From: Streptomyces sp. NRRL F-5123
GTDB lineage: Bacteria > Actinomycetota > Actinomycetes > Streptomycetales > Streptomycetaceae
Length of the DNA: 64,000 nucleotides
NCBI RefSeq assembly: GCF_000721495.1
Contig: NZ_JOHY01000013.1
Location: 1 to 64,000, forward strand
Direction: 5' to 3'
How positions within the stretch are numbered: position 1 is the first letter of the stretch; each line of letters begins with the position of its first letter. Made by a program: the position numbers and the translations under genes. Below, piece after piece: positions 23,596 through 32,887 of the stretch. The notes beneath the pieces were generated by a model. It was not told the origin of the DNA. It worked only from the letters and a program-made list of their open reading frames with translations, and did not search any database.

Positions 23596-24635
23596 GAGGG
23601 CACCCTGACGACCACGACGCCCGCGTCGTCGCGCCGGGTGCCCGCCTGCCACAGCAGCTGGGCCGCGACGACGGCCGGTGCCTGTGCGGTCAGACCGGGG
23701 AACTGCGCAGGCTGCCAGCGGCTGTTCAGCCCGTCGGAGTGCAGGACCAGGACCTGGCCGGGAGGCAGTGCGGCGCTGAAGGTCTGCAGGCGGGGGAAGT
23801 TGTGTCCGACGATGCCCGGTACGGACATGAGGGGCTGTCGGGATTCGGCCCCGAGCACGCACGCCGCAGTGTTCCCGACCCCGCACAGGGAGACCTGGCG
23901 GGCCGCCGGATCCACCCGTGCCACCGCGACCGCGGCACCGCGGGTGCTCCTGAGGCCCGCGTGTATGTCGGTGAGGATCGCGGCCGGGTCCGACGCCCGG
24001 CTGGTCCGGAACGCCGTCCGCGCCGCGTCGGCCGCCCGCGCCGCGAGCGGGCCGTGCCCCAGGCCGTCGCACATCATGACCAGCACGTGCGGCACGCCCC
24101 GGGCGTCCCGCTCCTCCCGCGCGGCCCAGGTGTCGCCGCACTGCGTCTCGCCGCCGATGGGCCGGGTGAGACCGCTGAACTGCGAGAAGGGGCCGGGCCC
24201 CGCCGCGTCGCCGGGCGGTGCGGTGAAGCGGGCGTACAGGCAGGTCCCGCGGCCCGGCAAGGTGTGGATGGCGAACTCGTCCGCGAGCCGGCGGATGGCG
24301 CCGAGGCCGACGCCCAGCGTTCCGGCGGTGGACGAGCCGTCACGCAGGGCCGCGCCTATGTCGGCGATGCCTGGTCCGCTGTCCAGCGCGAGCAGCTCGA
24401 CGGCGGCCCGGTCACCGAAGGCGGTGATCCGCAGCGCCAGCGCGCCGTCGTCCGCGTGCTTCTGCAGGTTGGTGGCCGCCTCGGTCACCGCGAGCGCGAG
24501 GTCGGCGGAGCGGTTGTCGGTGAGCCCCGCCCGCCGGGCCAGCCCGGCGGCTTCGCGCCGCCCGGCGGCGGCCAGCCCCTGGTCGGCCAGCAGCCAGAGC
24601 ACTTCGCCTGCCTCGGCAGGGGTCGCCGCGTTCAC
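23592..24635 (-). CDS. RsbT-like HATPase fused to RsbX-type PP2C phosphatase
   Basis: The protein has about 347 aa. Residues 1-130 are an RsbT-type kinase (VTEAATNLQKHA, DSGPGI, GVGLGAIRRLADEF). Residues 150-345 are an RsbX-like PP2C domain (MMCDGLGHG, LHSDGLNSRW, RRDDAGVVVV). The fusion joins the stressosome's switch kinase fold with the phosphatase that resets RsbR/RsbS. GTG 24635 forms a GTGA overlap with the upstream gene; a GTG at 24644 is an alternative. Confidence 0.88.
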   Translation of the reverse strand: MNAATPAEAGEVLWLLADQGLAAAGRREAAGLARRAGLTDNRSADLALAVTEAATNLQKHADDGALALRITAFGDRAAVELLALDSGPGIADIGAALRDGSSTAGTLGVGLGAIRRLADEFAIHTLPGRGTCLYARFTAPPGDAAGPGPFSQFSGLTRPIGGETQCGDTWAAREERDARGVPHVLVMMCDGLGHGPLAARAADAARTAFRTSRASDPAAILTDIHAGLRSTRGAAVAVARVDPAARQVSLCGVGNTAACVLGAESRQPLMSVPGIVGHNFPRLQTFSAALPPGQVLVLHSDGLNSRWQPAQFPGLTAQAPAVVAAQLLWQAGTRRDDAGVVVVRVPS

Positions 24636-25060
24636 CGTGCCCACTTGACGACCACCACGCGGGTGCCCTTTCCGGGTTCCGAGGCGAGCTCGAACTCGTC
24701 CGCGAGCCGCCGCGCCCCGCTCAGGCCCAGGCCCATGCCCTTGCCCGACGACCAGCCGTCCGTCAAGGCCAGGTCCAGATCGGATATGCCCGGCCCCTCG
24801 TCGCGGAACGTCACCTTCACCCCGCGTTTGACGCCCCTGCTGACGATGCTCACCCGCATGGTGCCGCCACCGCCGTAGGTCAGGGTGTTGCGGGCCAGCT
24901 CGCTCGCCGCGGTGACCAACTTCGTCTGGTCGACCAGCGAGAGCCGGGCCTGCTGTGCGAGCGCGCGGACCGTCTGCCGCGCCTTGACCACGTCGGCGTT
25001 GGCGACGATGAGGGCTTCTTCTGCCGCCGATTCCTCGACCGGCTCGGCGCCGGACGTCAC
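24632..25060 (-). CDS. rsbT: RsbT-type switch kinase
   Basis: The protein has 142 aa, a single HATPase domain of the RsbT/RsbW superfamily (ASELARNTLTYGGGG, DEGPGISDLDLAL, GMGLGLSGARRLADEF). In Bacillus, RsbT phosphorylates RsbS and RsbR in the stressosome and is released to activate a PP2C phosphatase. It sits directly after the rsbS-like gene with a GTGA overlap, the conserved order. The following gene begins with a second RsbT-type domain. Confidence 0.88.
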   Translation of the reverse strand: MTSGAEPVEESAAEEALIVANADVVKARQTVRALAQQARLSLVDQTKLVTAASELARNTLTYGGGGTMRVSIVSRGVKRGVKVTFRDEGPGISDLDLALTDGWSSGKGMGLGLSGARRLADEFELASEPGKGTRVVVVKWAR

Positions 25061-25434
25061 CGGCCTACCGAACCCTGGTCCCGGGCCCGGCGCAGCGCGC
25101 CGATCCCCTGCTCGAGGTTCAGCGCGGTGCGCACCCCGCCCAGGGACAGCCCGAGTTCCACCAGGGTCATGGCGACCGCGGGCCGCATGCCCACGACCAC
25201 CGTCTCCGCGCCGAGGACGCGGGAGATGGCCGCGATGGTGGCCAGCATGCGGCCGACGAAGGAGTCGACGATCTCCAGCGCCGAGATGTCGATCACCACG
25301 CCCTGGGCCCCGGTGTCGACAATCCGCTGCGACAGGTCCTCCTGGAGGTCCATGACCATCTGGTCCTCCAGGTCGACCTGGATGGACACCAGCAGAACGT
25401 CACCGATCTTGAGTACCGGTACCCGGTCGGTCAC
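25057..25434 (-). CDS. rsbS: RsbS-type STAS stressosome scaffold
   Basis: The protein has 125 aa, a lone STAS domain opening PVLKIGDVLLVSIQVDL as in RsbS. The phospho-acceptor Ser is in ALEIVDSFVGRML. It would form the stressosome core with the RsbR-like protein and hold RsbT until phosphorylated. GTG 25434 overlaps the upstream stop by 4 nt. Confidence 0.88.
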   Translation of the reverse strand: MTDRVPVLKIGDVLLVSIQVDLEDQMVMDLQEDLSQRIVDTGAQGVVIDISALEIVDSFVGRMLATIAAISRVLGAETVVVGMRPAVAMTLVELGLSLGGVRTALNLEQGIGALRRARDQGSVGR

Positions 25435-26276
25435 GCCACGCCGCCGATCCCGGCGGCGGCTGCGGTCCGGTCGATGCTGTGCAGCGCGTGCCGCAGCGCG
25501 TCGGCGAGCGTGGCCTTGGTGGTGATGTCGCCGAACTCGATGCCCAGCGCCACGATGGTCTGGGCGATCTGCGGCCGGATGCCCGAGATCGTGCACTCCG
25601 CGCCCATCATGCGGGCGGCCACCACGGTCTTGAGCAGGTGCTGGGCGACCTGGGTGTCCACCGAGGGGACACCGGTGATGTCGACGATCGCGTGGGTGGC
25701 GTTCTGGTCGAGCAGCGACTGCAGCAGCTTCTCCATCACCACCTGGGTCCGGGCCGAGTCCAGCGTCCCGACCAGCGGGACCGCCACGATGCCGTCCCAG
25801 AGCTTGACGACCGGGGTCGACAGCTCCAGCAGCTGCTCGGCCTGGCCGGCGATGATCTCCTCGCGCGCCTTGGCGTGCACCTCGATGGTGTGGAGGCCGA
25901 GGTCGTCGAGCATCCGCGAGAACTGCAGATAGGGGGTCATGTCGCCGGTCCCGGCGATCGCCGGTTCGAGTACCTCCTTGAGCGCGAACAGATTGATCGC
26001 GGTCTCGGTCGGGGTGAAACCCTGGCGGGCGCGGTTGCGTGACATTTCGCTCAGCAGGCTCCGCACCTCCCCGTACTCCTCGCTCCTGGTGGCCGTGCCG
26101 CCGTGCCGTACGGCGGCGAGGAGGGCCTGGTACAGCCCGGTGAGGTCCTGCTGGACCTCGGCGGGCGTGAGCCGGCCGGCCAGCGAGGACGTGACGGTGC
26201 GTATCCACCGCTCCACGAACTCGTCCTGGCCGTCCGTCAGGAGGTCCAGCAGCCTGTCCGACCTGTCCTGTGCCAT
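25431..26276 (-). CDS. rsbR: RsbR-type stressosome co-antagonist
   Basis: The protein has 281 aa. The N-terminal about 150 residues form an RsbRD-like helical sensory domain (LLTDGQDEFVERW). The C-terminal STAS domain (about 165-275) contains VPSVDTQVAQHLLKTV, where RsbR proteins carry the RsbT-phosphorylated Thr. AAAGGGG precedes ATG 26276. It is the first gene of the six-gene operon reading RsbR-RsbS-RsbT-RsbT/X-kinase-REC/SpoIIE. The 199-bp divergent region 26277-26475 should contain its promoter. Confidence 0.88.
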   Translation of the reverse strand: MAQDRSDRLLDLLTDGQDEFVERWIRTVTSSLAGRLTPAEVQQDLTGLYQALLAAVRHGGTATRSEEYGEVRSLLSEMSRNRARQGFTPTETAINLFALKEVLEPAIAGTGDMTPYLQFSRMLDDLGLHTIEVHAKAREEIIAGQAEQLLELSTPVVKLWDGIVAVPLVGTLDSARTQVVMEKLLQSLLDQNATHAIVDITGVPSVDTQVAQHLLKTVVAARMMGAECTISGIRPQIAQTIVALGIEFGDITTKATLADALRHALHSIDRTAAAAGIGGVA

Positions 26277-26475
26277 CGCGCACCCCTTTCTGACCCGCGT
26301 CGTCGAAGGGAGACTACGACACGACCTGCTGCTACCCGGCGGCAGCGTGGAACGGGCTCGTGTAACGACGGGCCGCACAGGGAAGTCGAGCATGCATGGC
26401 CCCCCGCGGCAGGGGCCGTACGAAACGAGCCGTATCTGCAACCGTCCGTCGCACCGAACCGATCGGGGCCCGCGT

Positions 26476-26883
26476 ATGTCAGCTCACCCTTCAGCCCTGG
26501 TCGAGGCCCGGGTCAGTGCCACCGAGCACCCTGCGGCAGCCGCGCGCCGGGCCGTGGCCCGGGTGCTGGACCGCGTCCCCGGCTGCACCGAACGTGCAAG
26601 GGGCGATGCCGAGCTGGTCGCTTCCGAACTCGTCAGCAACGCGGTGCGGCACGGCGGTGGCCTGGTCGCGCTGCGAGTGGGGCTCACCCAGGACGGCTCC
26701 GGAGTGTGGCTGGAGGCCGAGGACGCCACCCCGCAGCGGCCGGAGGCGCGCAGGACGCTGGGTGAGGACGCTTTCCGGGCGGGCGGGTTCGGCTGGCCGA
26801 TCGTGCTGCGGCTGGCCGCGTCGGTCCGTACGGAGGACGTGCCCGGGGGCAAGCGGATCCGCGTCGTGCTGCCGGTGACCTGA
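26476..26883 (+). CDS. RsbW-like ATP-binding protein
   Basis: The protein has 135 aa, a stand-alone HATPase of anti-sigma-kinase type: ASELVSNAVRHGGG (N box), EDATPQRP, FGWPIVLRLA. The second glycine box is shortened compared with typical GRGL motifs. Such proteins bind a sigma factor or phosphorylate a STAS antagonist. It is divergent from the stressosome operon and convergent with a STAS gene, a natural partner. The upstream start at 25939 is rejected because it runs through rsbR. Confidence 0.82.
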   Translation: MSAHPSALVEARVSATEHPAAAARRAVARVLDRVPGCTERARGDAELVASELVSNAVRHGGGLVALRVGLTQDGSGVWLEAEDATPQRPEARRTLGEDAFRAGGFGWPIVLRLAASVRTEDVPGGKRIRVVLPVT

Positions 26884-26921
26884 GACCTCGCGGCCGCGGC
26901 CGCGGCCGGGCCGCTCGCCGG

Positions 26922-27281
26922 TCAGAGGGCCTTCACGGCCTCGTCCACGGTCGGGTGGCAGGAGAAGACCTCGTACAGCCCGGCGATGGCGAAGACCCGT
27001 CGGAGGCTGTCGCCGAGCCCCGCGAGTGCGAGCGGCGAGCCCGCCTTCTCGGCCTGCTGGGAGGCGGTGACGAGCACGGTGATACCCGTCGAGTCGCAGT
27101 ACTGGACGCCGGTGAGATCGATGACCGTGCCCTGCGGTGTGAAGTCCGTGTCGCGGATCACGTCGCGGAGATCGGCGGAATTGGAGAAGTCCAGCTCGCC
27201 GGCGACCGTGATCAGGACAGGGCCTGCGGGATGGAGGCCCGCGCTGACGGTCAGGACGGGATCAGGATCGGGATCGCTCAC
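26922..27281 (-). CDS. STAS anti-anti-sigma factor
   Basis: The protein has 119 aa, a single STAS domain with GELDFSNSADLRDVI, VIDLTGVQYCDSTGITVL (Ser acceptor) and LRRVFAIAGLYEVF. This is the SpoIIAA/RsbV/BldG type, switched by phosphorylation. AGGAGGAGG precedes GTG 27281. It is divergent (126 bp) from the giant hybrid regulator gene and converges with the RsbW-like gene. Confidence 0.9.
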   Translation of the reverse strand: MSDPDPDPVLTVSAGLHPAGPVLITVAGELDFSNSADLRDVIRDTDFTPQGTVIDLTGVQYCDSTGITVLVTASQQAEKAGSPLALAGLGDSLRRVFAIAGLYEVFSCHPTVDEAVKAL

Positions 27282-27407
27282 AGTTCCTCCTCCTGGCGAC
27301 TGCTGTCCCGTGCGGCGCCGTTCACTCGTCCCGCGGCCGGTCCGTTTGGTTTCCGATCACGGGGCAGAGACACATCGTAGGGGAGACGAGGCAGGAGAGG
27401 GGCGGAC

Positions 27408-30400
27408 GTGGCAGCTCAGCAGGAAGCGGAGGCCCCGCGGCCGGACGCGGTCGGCGGGGTGTTCGCCGGGAACGGCGAGATCCAGCGGGACCTCGCCGCC
27501 GTCGACTGGGCGTCGACGCCGCTGGGACCGCCGCAGACCTGGAGCCAGAGCCTGCGCACCGCGGTCGACATCCTGCTGTCCTCACGCTTCCCGATGTGGA
27601 TGGCATGGGGACCGGAGCTCACCTTCTTCTGCAACGCCGCTTACCGCCACGACACCCTCGGCCGCAAGTACCCCTGGGCACTCGGTCGTCCGGCGAGCCA
27701 GGTGTGGGCGGAGGTCTGGGACGACGTCGGTCCGCGCGTCTCCGGTGTCCTCGGCACCGGGAAGGCCACCTGGGACGAGGCGCTGCTGCTGCTCCTGGAG
27801 CGCTCGGGCTACCCCGAGGAGACGTACCACACCTTCTCCTACAGCCCGTTGCGCGACGGCGACGCGGTCGTCGGCATGCTGTGCGTGGTGCGGGAGGACA
27901 CCGACCGCGTCATCGCCGAGCGCCGGATGGCCACGCTGCGGGACCTGGGGTCGGATCCCGGCGCGGCGCGCACCGAGGAGCAGGCGCTTGCCTTCGCGGC
28001 CCGGCAGCTCGCGCGCAACGGGTGCGACCTGCCCTTCACGCTGACCTACCTGTTCGACGAGGACGGCGGCGCCCGGTTGGCCGGCACGACAGGCATCGCC
28101 GCGGGACATCCGGCGGCGCCGGTCCGGCTGCCCGGCGGAGCCGCCGCGGACCCCGAGGCCGTGTGGCCGGTCGGGGAGCCGGCGGCCTCCCGCTCCGCGG
28201 TGGTGGCCCTGAACGGGCCCGCCTTCGCGGACCTGCCGACCGGTGCCTGGTCGCGCCCGCCCGCCAAGGCGCTGGCCGTCCCCCTGGTCCGGCCGGGCGG
28301 CGCGCCCTACGGCTTCCTGGTCGCCGGCCTCAGCCCTTACCGGCCGCCGGACGAGTCCACCCGGGGGTTCGTGGAACTGGTGGCGTCCCAGATGGCGGCC
28401 GCCATCGGGAGCGCCCGCAGCTACCGGGAGCAGGCGCGCCGGGCCGAGGAGCTGGCCGAGCTGGATCGCGCCAAGACCGCCTTCTTCTCCAACGTCAGCC
28501 ACGAATTCCGTACTCCGCTGGCGCTGATCATGGGACCCGCCGAGGAGCTGCAGGCCCGGCTCGCGGGCGCCGCCCCGCAGGTGCGCGAGGAGGTCGAGGT
28601 GATCCGCCGCAACGGGCTGCGCCTCGGCAAACTGGTCAACACCCTGCTGGACTTCTCCCGTATCGAGGCGGGCCGGCTGCAGGCCCGCTACGAGGGCACC
28701 GACATGGCCGCGCTCACCGCAGAGCTGGCCAGCGTCTTCCGCTCGGCCGTCGAGCGGGCGGGACTGTCATTCGAAGTGGACTGCCCTACGCTGCCGGAGC
28801 CGGTCTTCCTGGACCGCACCATGTGGGAGAAGGTGATCCTCAACCTGCTCAGCAACGCGCTGAAGTTCACGTTCGACGGCGGCATCCGGCTGACCGTGCG
28901 GGACGGGGACGGCGAGGCGGTCGTCACTGTCGCCGACACGGGCATCGGGCTGCCCGAGCGGGAGATCCCCCGGCTCTTCGAGCGCTTCCACCGGATGGAG
29001 AACGCCCGTTCGCGCTCCAACGAGGGCAGCGGTATCGGGCTGGCACTGGTGCGGGAGCTGGTCGTCCTGCACGGCGGGGCGATCGGCGCCACCAGCCGGG
29101 AGGGCGAGGGCACCACCTTCACCGTCCGGGTGCCCTACGGGCATGCGCACCTGCCGGCGGACGCGGTGGCCGAGGGCGACAGCGGGCCTGCGGCCGTGTC
29201 CGTCGCCGAGCCCTACGTGCAGGAGGCCCTGGGCTGGCTGCCGGCCCCGGAGGCGGCCGGCGAACCCACCGGGCCCGTGCCACCCGGCCCGACCGGCGGC
29301 GCGGTACGCGGCGGGCCCGTCGACGTCGTGGTGGCGGACGACAACGCCGACATGCGCGACTACCTCGCCCGGCTGCTGCGAGGCGCCGGACACCGGGTGC
29401 GGACGGTCGCCGACGGCCGGGCGGCGCTGGAGGAGGTGTACTCCCGCCCTCCCGACCTGCTGGTCGCCGACGTGATGATGCCGGTGCTGGACGGTCTGCG
29501 GATGGTGGCGACGCTGCGCGCCGGGCCGCGCAGCTCGGGTGTCCCGGTTCTGCTGCTCTCGGCGCGGGCCGGACAGGAGGCGTCCGTCGAGGGCCTCGAG
29601 GCCGGGGCGGACGACTACCTCGTCAAGCCGTTCTCCGCCGCCGAGTTCTTGGCCCGGGTGCGGGCGAACGTCGAACTCGCCCGGCTGCGCACCCGGCACG
29701 CCCGGTGGCACACCGCGTTGACCGACTCGATGCAGGACGCGTTCTTCGTGTGCGACCGCGACGGTGCCGTCGTCGAGGTCAATCCCGCCTTCGCCGATGT
29801 GCTCGGATTCGGGCCCGACGGGCTGCCGTATCTCCCGGAGCACCCTTGGTGGCCGGACGCCGGCACGGACCCGGACGGCCACCGGCAGGTGGCCGAGGCC
29901 TTCACCGGTACGTCCGCGGACGGGGCCGGCGGCAACCACGTCCTTCCCCTTCGCCACCGCGACGGGCGGCGGCTGTGGGTGTCGGCGAGCCTCGTCCGGG
30001 TCCAGGACCCGGACAGCGGCGGCCGGGTGCTGGTGGGGACGTTCCGCGACGTCACCGCGGAGCGGTACGCCATCCGTCGCGAGACGGCGGTGGCGGCACT
30101 CACCGTGGCGCTGTCCCGCGCGGACAGCACGGAGGAGTCGCTGGACGGCGCGCTCAGGGAGCTGGCCGGCCTGTGGCAGGCACGCCGGTGGCTGGCGGTG
30201 CTCTTCCCCGGCGGAGGCCGGCCCGTGACGGCCACGATCGGTACGGCTCCGAACTGGGAGGCGCTGGCAGCCGACGAGCAGGCGGCGCTCACCGCGTTGC
30301 GCGACGGCCCCTCGCTGACCCCGTCCGCGGAGGGCGCAGGAGTCGGCGTCCGCCTGGAGCATCCGCGGGGCCCCCTGGTGCTCTGGCTCGATCTCGGCGT

Positions 30401-31577
30401 CCACCGGCCGTTCACCGACCAGGACTCCACCCTGCTGTCCCTGCTCGCCGGGCATCTTGCGCAAGGACTGTCCCGCGCCCACCGGATCGACCAGCAGCGG
30501 GAGACGGCCCTGGCCCTCCAGCGTGCCATCCTCGGCCCGTCCGAACTGCCGGAGGGCTTCGCCGTGCGGTACGAACCCGCGGCCCGCCCGCTGGAGGTGG
30601 GCGGCGACTGGTACGACACCGTCGCGCTGCCGGACGGGCGCATCGGCATCGTGGTGGGCGACTGCGTCGGCCGTGGCCTGCAGGCAGCCGCGGTCATGGG
30701 CCAGCTGCGCAGCGCGTGCCGTGCACTGCTGCTCCAGGATCCGCGCCCCGACCGCGTGCTCCTCGCGCTCGACCGTTTCGCCGCCGATCTTCCGGGGGCG
30801 ATGTGCACCACCGTCTTCTGCGGGGTCCTGGACCCCGCCAGCGGTCGGCTGGCGTACTCCAGCGCCGGTCACCCACCCGGGGTGCTGGTCCGTCCCGACG
30901 GCGGTGTCCGGCTGCTCGACCAGGGGCGCTCCACCCCCCTGGCGGTGCACCCCGCCGCCTCCCGGCCGTGCGCGCACGACCGGGTGCCGCCGCACGCGAC
31001 CCTGCTGCTGTACACCGACGGCCTGGTCGAGCGCCGCCGCCGCCCGCTGACCGAGGGCATCGAGCGGGCGCAGACGGCGGTGTGCGAGGGACGGCACATC
31101 GGCGTCGAGGACCTCGCGGCACGCATCATGGATCGCATGGCCCCGCCCGGCGGTTACGACGACGACGTCGCCCTGCTGCTCTACCGGCACCCGGCGCCGC
31201 TGAACGTGGCCTTTCCCGCCTACGCGGCACAGCTCGCCCCGGTACGCCGCGCGCTGCGCAACTGGCTGAACGAGTGCGCGCTGCCCCCGCAGACGGTGCA
31301 GAACGTCCTGGTGGCCGTCGGCGAGGCCTGTGCCAACGCCGTCGAGCACGGACACCGCGACTCCCCGGGAGGCACCGTCCGCCTGCGGGCGGAGGTGCAG
31401 TCCGACGCCATGCGGCTGACGGTGTCCGACACAGGGGGCTGGCGCGCGCCACGCCCGGAGACCGACACGGACCGCGGCCGTGGGTTCACCCTCATGCGGG
31501 CGCTGATGCAGAACGTCACCGTCACGTCGGACGCCGGCGGCACCACCGTCGCGCTGCACACGAGGATCAGCCGATGA
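27408..31577 (+). CDS. Giant hybrid: PAS-GAF-HK-REC-PAS-GAF-SpoIIE-HATPase
   Basis: The protein has 1389 aa. In order: PAS-like (about 15-150), GAF (165-345), HisKA (NVSHEFRTP near 362), HATPase (LLSNALKF near 480; GSGIGLALV), receiver (about 640-760; ADDNADMRDY, phospho-Asp in VADVMM, VKPF), PAS (765-890), GAF (893-1020), SpoIIE phosphatase (1028-1255; GGDWYD near 1064, GDCVGRG, YTDGLVE, DDDVALL) and a second, RsbW-type HATPase (1265-1385; GEACANAVEHG). One chain thus holds two-component phosphorelay and partner-switching outputs. The phosphatase loop has GRG where GHG is usual; other metal ligands are intact. GTG 27408 follows GCAGGAGAGGGG. It overlaps the next STAS gene by 4 nt. Confidence 0.92.
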   Translation: MAAQQEAEAPRPDAVGGVFAGNGEIQRDLAAVDWASTPLGPPQTWSQSLRTAVDILLSSRFPMWMAWGPELTFFCNAAYRHDTLGRKYPWALGRPASQVWAEVWDDVGPRVSGVLGTGKATWDEALLLLLERSGYPEETYHTFSYSPLRDGDAVVGMLCVVREDTDRVIAERRMATLRDLGSDPGAARTEEQALAFAARQLARNGCDLPFTLTYLFDEDGGARLAGTTGIAAGHPAAPVRLPGGAAADPEAVWPVGEPAASRSAVVALNGPAFADLPTGAWSRPPAKALAVPLVRPGGAPYGFLVAGLSPYRPPDESTRGFVELVASQMAAAIGSARSYREQARRAEELAELDRAKTAFFSNVSHEFRTPLALIMGPAEELQARLAGAAPQVREEVEVIRRNGLRLGKLVNTLLDFSRIEAGRLQARYEGTDMAALTAELASVFRSAVERAGLSFEVDCPTLPEPVFLDRTMWEKVILNLLSNALKFTFDGGIRLTVRDGDGEAVVTVADTGIGLPEREIPRLFERFHRMENARSRSNEGSGIGLALVRELVVLHGGAIGATSREGEGTTFTVRVPYGHAHLPADAVAEGDSGPAAVSVAEPYVQEALGWLPAPEAAGEPTGPVPPGPTGGAVRGGPVDVVVADDNADMRDYLARLLRGAGHRVRTVADGRAALEEVYSRPPDLLVADVMMPVLDGLRMVATLRAGPRSSGVPVLLLSARAGQEASVEGLEAGADDYLVKPFSAAEFLARVRANVELARLRTRHARWHTALTDSMQDAFFVCDRDGAVVEVNPAFADVLGFGPDGLPYLPEHPWWPDAGTDPDGHRQVAEAFTGTSADGAGGNHVLPLRHRDGRRLWVSASLVRVQDPDSGGRVLVGTFRDVTAERYAIRRETAVAALTVALSRADSTEESLDGALRELAGLWQARRWLAVLFPGGGRPVTATIGTAPNWEALAADEQAALTALRDGPSLTPSAEGAGVGVRLEHPRGPLVLWLDLGVHRPFTDQDSTLLSLLAGHLAQGLSRAHRIDQQRETALALQRAILGPSELPEGFAVRYEPAARPLEVGGDWYDTVALPDGRIGIVVGDCVGRGLQAAAVMGQLRSACRALLLQDPRPDRVLLALDRFAADLPGAMCTTVFCGVLDPASGRLAYSSAGHPPGVLVRPDGGVRLLDQGRSTPLAVHPAASRPCAHDRVPPHATLLLYTDGLVERRRRPLTEGIERAQTAVCEGRHIGVEDLAARIMDRMAPPGGYDDDVALLLYRHPAPLNVAFPAYAAQLAPVRRALRNWLNECALPPQTVQNVLVAVGEACANAVEHGHRDSPGGTVRLRAEVQSDAMRLTVSDTGGWRAPRPETDTDRGRGFTLMRALMQNVTVTSDAGGTTVALHTRISR

Positions 31578-31912
31578 CCACGCCTTTGAGTCTGACCTTC
31601 ACCAGCCGCCCGGACGGTGCCGTCGTGCTGTCCGCCGCGGGGGAGGTGGACATGAGCAACTGCGCCGAGTTCGCCGCGGCCGCCGACCGGGCCCTCGGCC
31701 GCGGTCCCGGCCCGGTGGTCGTCGACCTGAGCGCGGTGGAGTACCTCGACAGTGCAGGGCTGAACGAACTCCTCGTCCGGGCCCGGCGCATCGAGATCGT
31801 CGCCCCTTCGCTGCTCGCCCCGGTGCTGACCATCTGCGGTCTCACCGAACTGACGACGGTTCACGGCCTCGAACCGCCGCCGGGCACCAAGGACGGCGGC
31901 CGTCGTCCCTGA
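31574..31912 (+). CDS. STAS anti-anti-sigma factor
   Basis: The protein has 112 aa. GEVDMSNCAEFAAAADRAL and VVDLSAVEYLDSAGLNELL give the STAS fold and the acceptor Ser. ATG 31574 overlaps the stop of the 1389-aa hybrid (ATGA), so the two are translationally coupled and this is the likely direct substrate of its phosphatase and HATPase modules. The C-terminus is rich in Pro and Gly. It converges with the MEDS-HATPase gene 12 bp away. Confidence 0.9.
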   Translation: MTTPLSLTFTSRPDGAVVLSAAGEVDMSNCAEFAAAADRALGRGPGPVVVDLSAVEYLDSAGLNELLVRARRIEIVAPSLLAPVLTICGLTELTTVHGLEPPPGTKDGGRRP

Positions 31913-31924
31913 GGCCGGCCTGGG

Positions 31925-32887
31925 TCAGTACAGCGCGGTCGTCAGCCGGACGGTGGTGCCGTGCTCCGGGGTCGAACGGATCTGCACCAGGTCGCAGAGC
32001 TGGTGGACCAGCCACAGGCCCCGGCCGCCGGTCTGGGCGGGGCTCGGGCGCGAGCGGCCCACGAGAGGGTCGCCGATGTGGCCCGTGTCGTGGAATTCAC
32101 AGACCAGCAGGCTGCCGTCCGCCCACATGCGCAGCGTCCCCGACCCGCCGCCGTGCCGGACGGTGTTGGCGGCCACCTCCGTGGCGGCCACCAGCAGCTC
32201 CTGCAGCCGCGCGCCCGCCAGACCGCAGCGGGTGGCGCACTCCGTCACCGCAGCGCGGACCTTCGCGAGTTCGCCGGCCCCGTAGGCCAGGCTCGGGCCG
32301 GGGCCGCAGGCCGGGGCCAGGTCGTCGAAGCGGAAGGGCTCGTCGGAGAAGTCGGGGTTGCGGCTGTGCGAGCCGTCGGAGAGCTGGAAGGGGTGGCACA
32401 GGCGCGCGGAGTCCAGTACGGCGGTCTCGACGGTGGTGATGTCGTAGGGGCACAGCAGCCACCAGGCCGGGGAGGTCGCGAAGGTCAGGTTCAGCAGCCA
32501 CTCGTGGTAGCGCAGCTCACCGCGCTCCGCCGGGGTGGCCGCGTCCCAGGGCGACTCGCTGATCCCCCGCACGGGCAGCCCCTTGCCGACGCTCTTGGCG
32601 ATCCAGTCGTGCCAGGCGGGGATGAGGCGCCCCGGGTTGCGGCCCAGCGCTCCGGTGTCCACGAAGGACACCTGGCGGCCGGCGCTGTCACCGTCGAGGG
32701 CGTCGCGCAGCATGCGCCGCTTGTCGTCCCCCACGGCGATGAGCACCGTCTCGTCGGCGGCCAGGGCGTCCCGGACGAAGGACACCGCGCCCTGGAGGAA
32801 TCCCGAGTCGCCCTTGTACGCGTAGAGCTCGTGGCGGAAGGCGGGCGACGCGGCGTCGCCCGGGCCGGTGGTACGTGGCGCGGTCAC
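31925..32887 (-). CDS. MEDS domain-HATPase anti-sigma kinase-like protein
   Basis: The protein has 320 aa. Residues 15-180 form a MEDS sensory domain (FRHELYAYKGDSGFL, GAVSFVRDALAADETVLIAV, SPAWWLLCPYD), known from DcmR-type sensors. Residues about 200-318 form an RsbW-like HATPase (ATEVAANTVRHGGGS, FHDTGHIGDP, GGRGLWLVHQL). The acceptor is probably a STAS protein. GTG 32887 overlaps the upstream MEDS-STAS gene by 4 nt. Confidence 0.85.
   Translation of the reverse strand: MTAPRTTGPGDAASPAFRHELYAYKGDSGFLQGAVSFVRDALAADETVLIAVGDDKRRMLRDALDGDSAGRQVSFVDTGALGRNPGRLIPAWHDWIAKSVGKGLPVRGISESPWDAATPAERGELRYHEWLLNLTFATSPAWWLLCPYDITTVETAVLDSARLCHPFQLSDGSHSRNPDFSDEPFRFDDLAPACGPGPSLAYGAGELAKVRAAVTECATRCGLAGARLQELLVAATEVAANTVRHGGGSGTLRMWADGSLLVCEFHDTGHIGDPLVGRSRPSPAQTGGRGLWLVHQLCDLVQIRSTPEHGTTVRLTTALY

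Noticed and set aside
28767..31559. 930-codon minus-strand frame opposite the hybrid regulator
   Set aside because: Same reason: the plus strand encodes SpoIIE and HATPase domains over the same bases.
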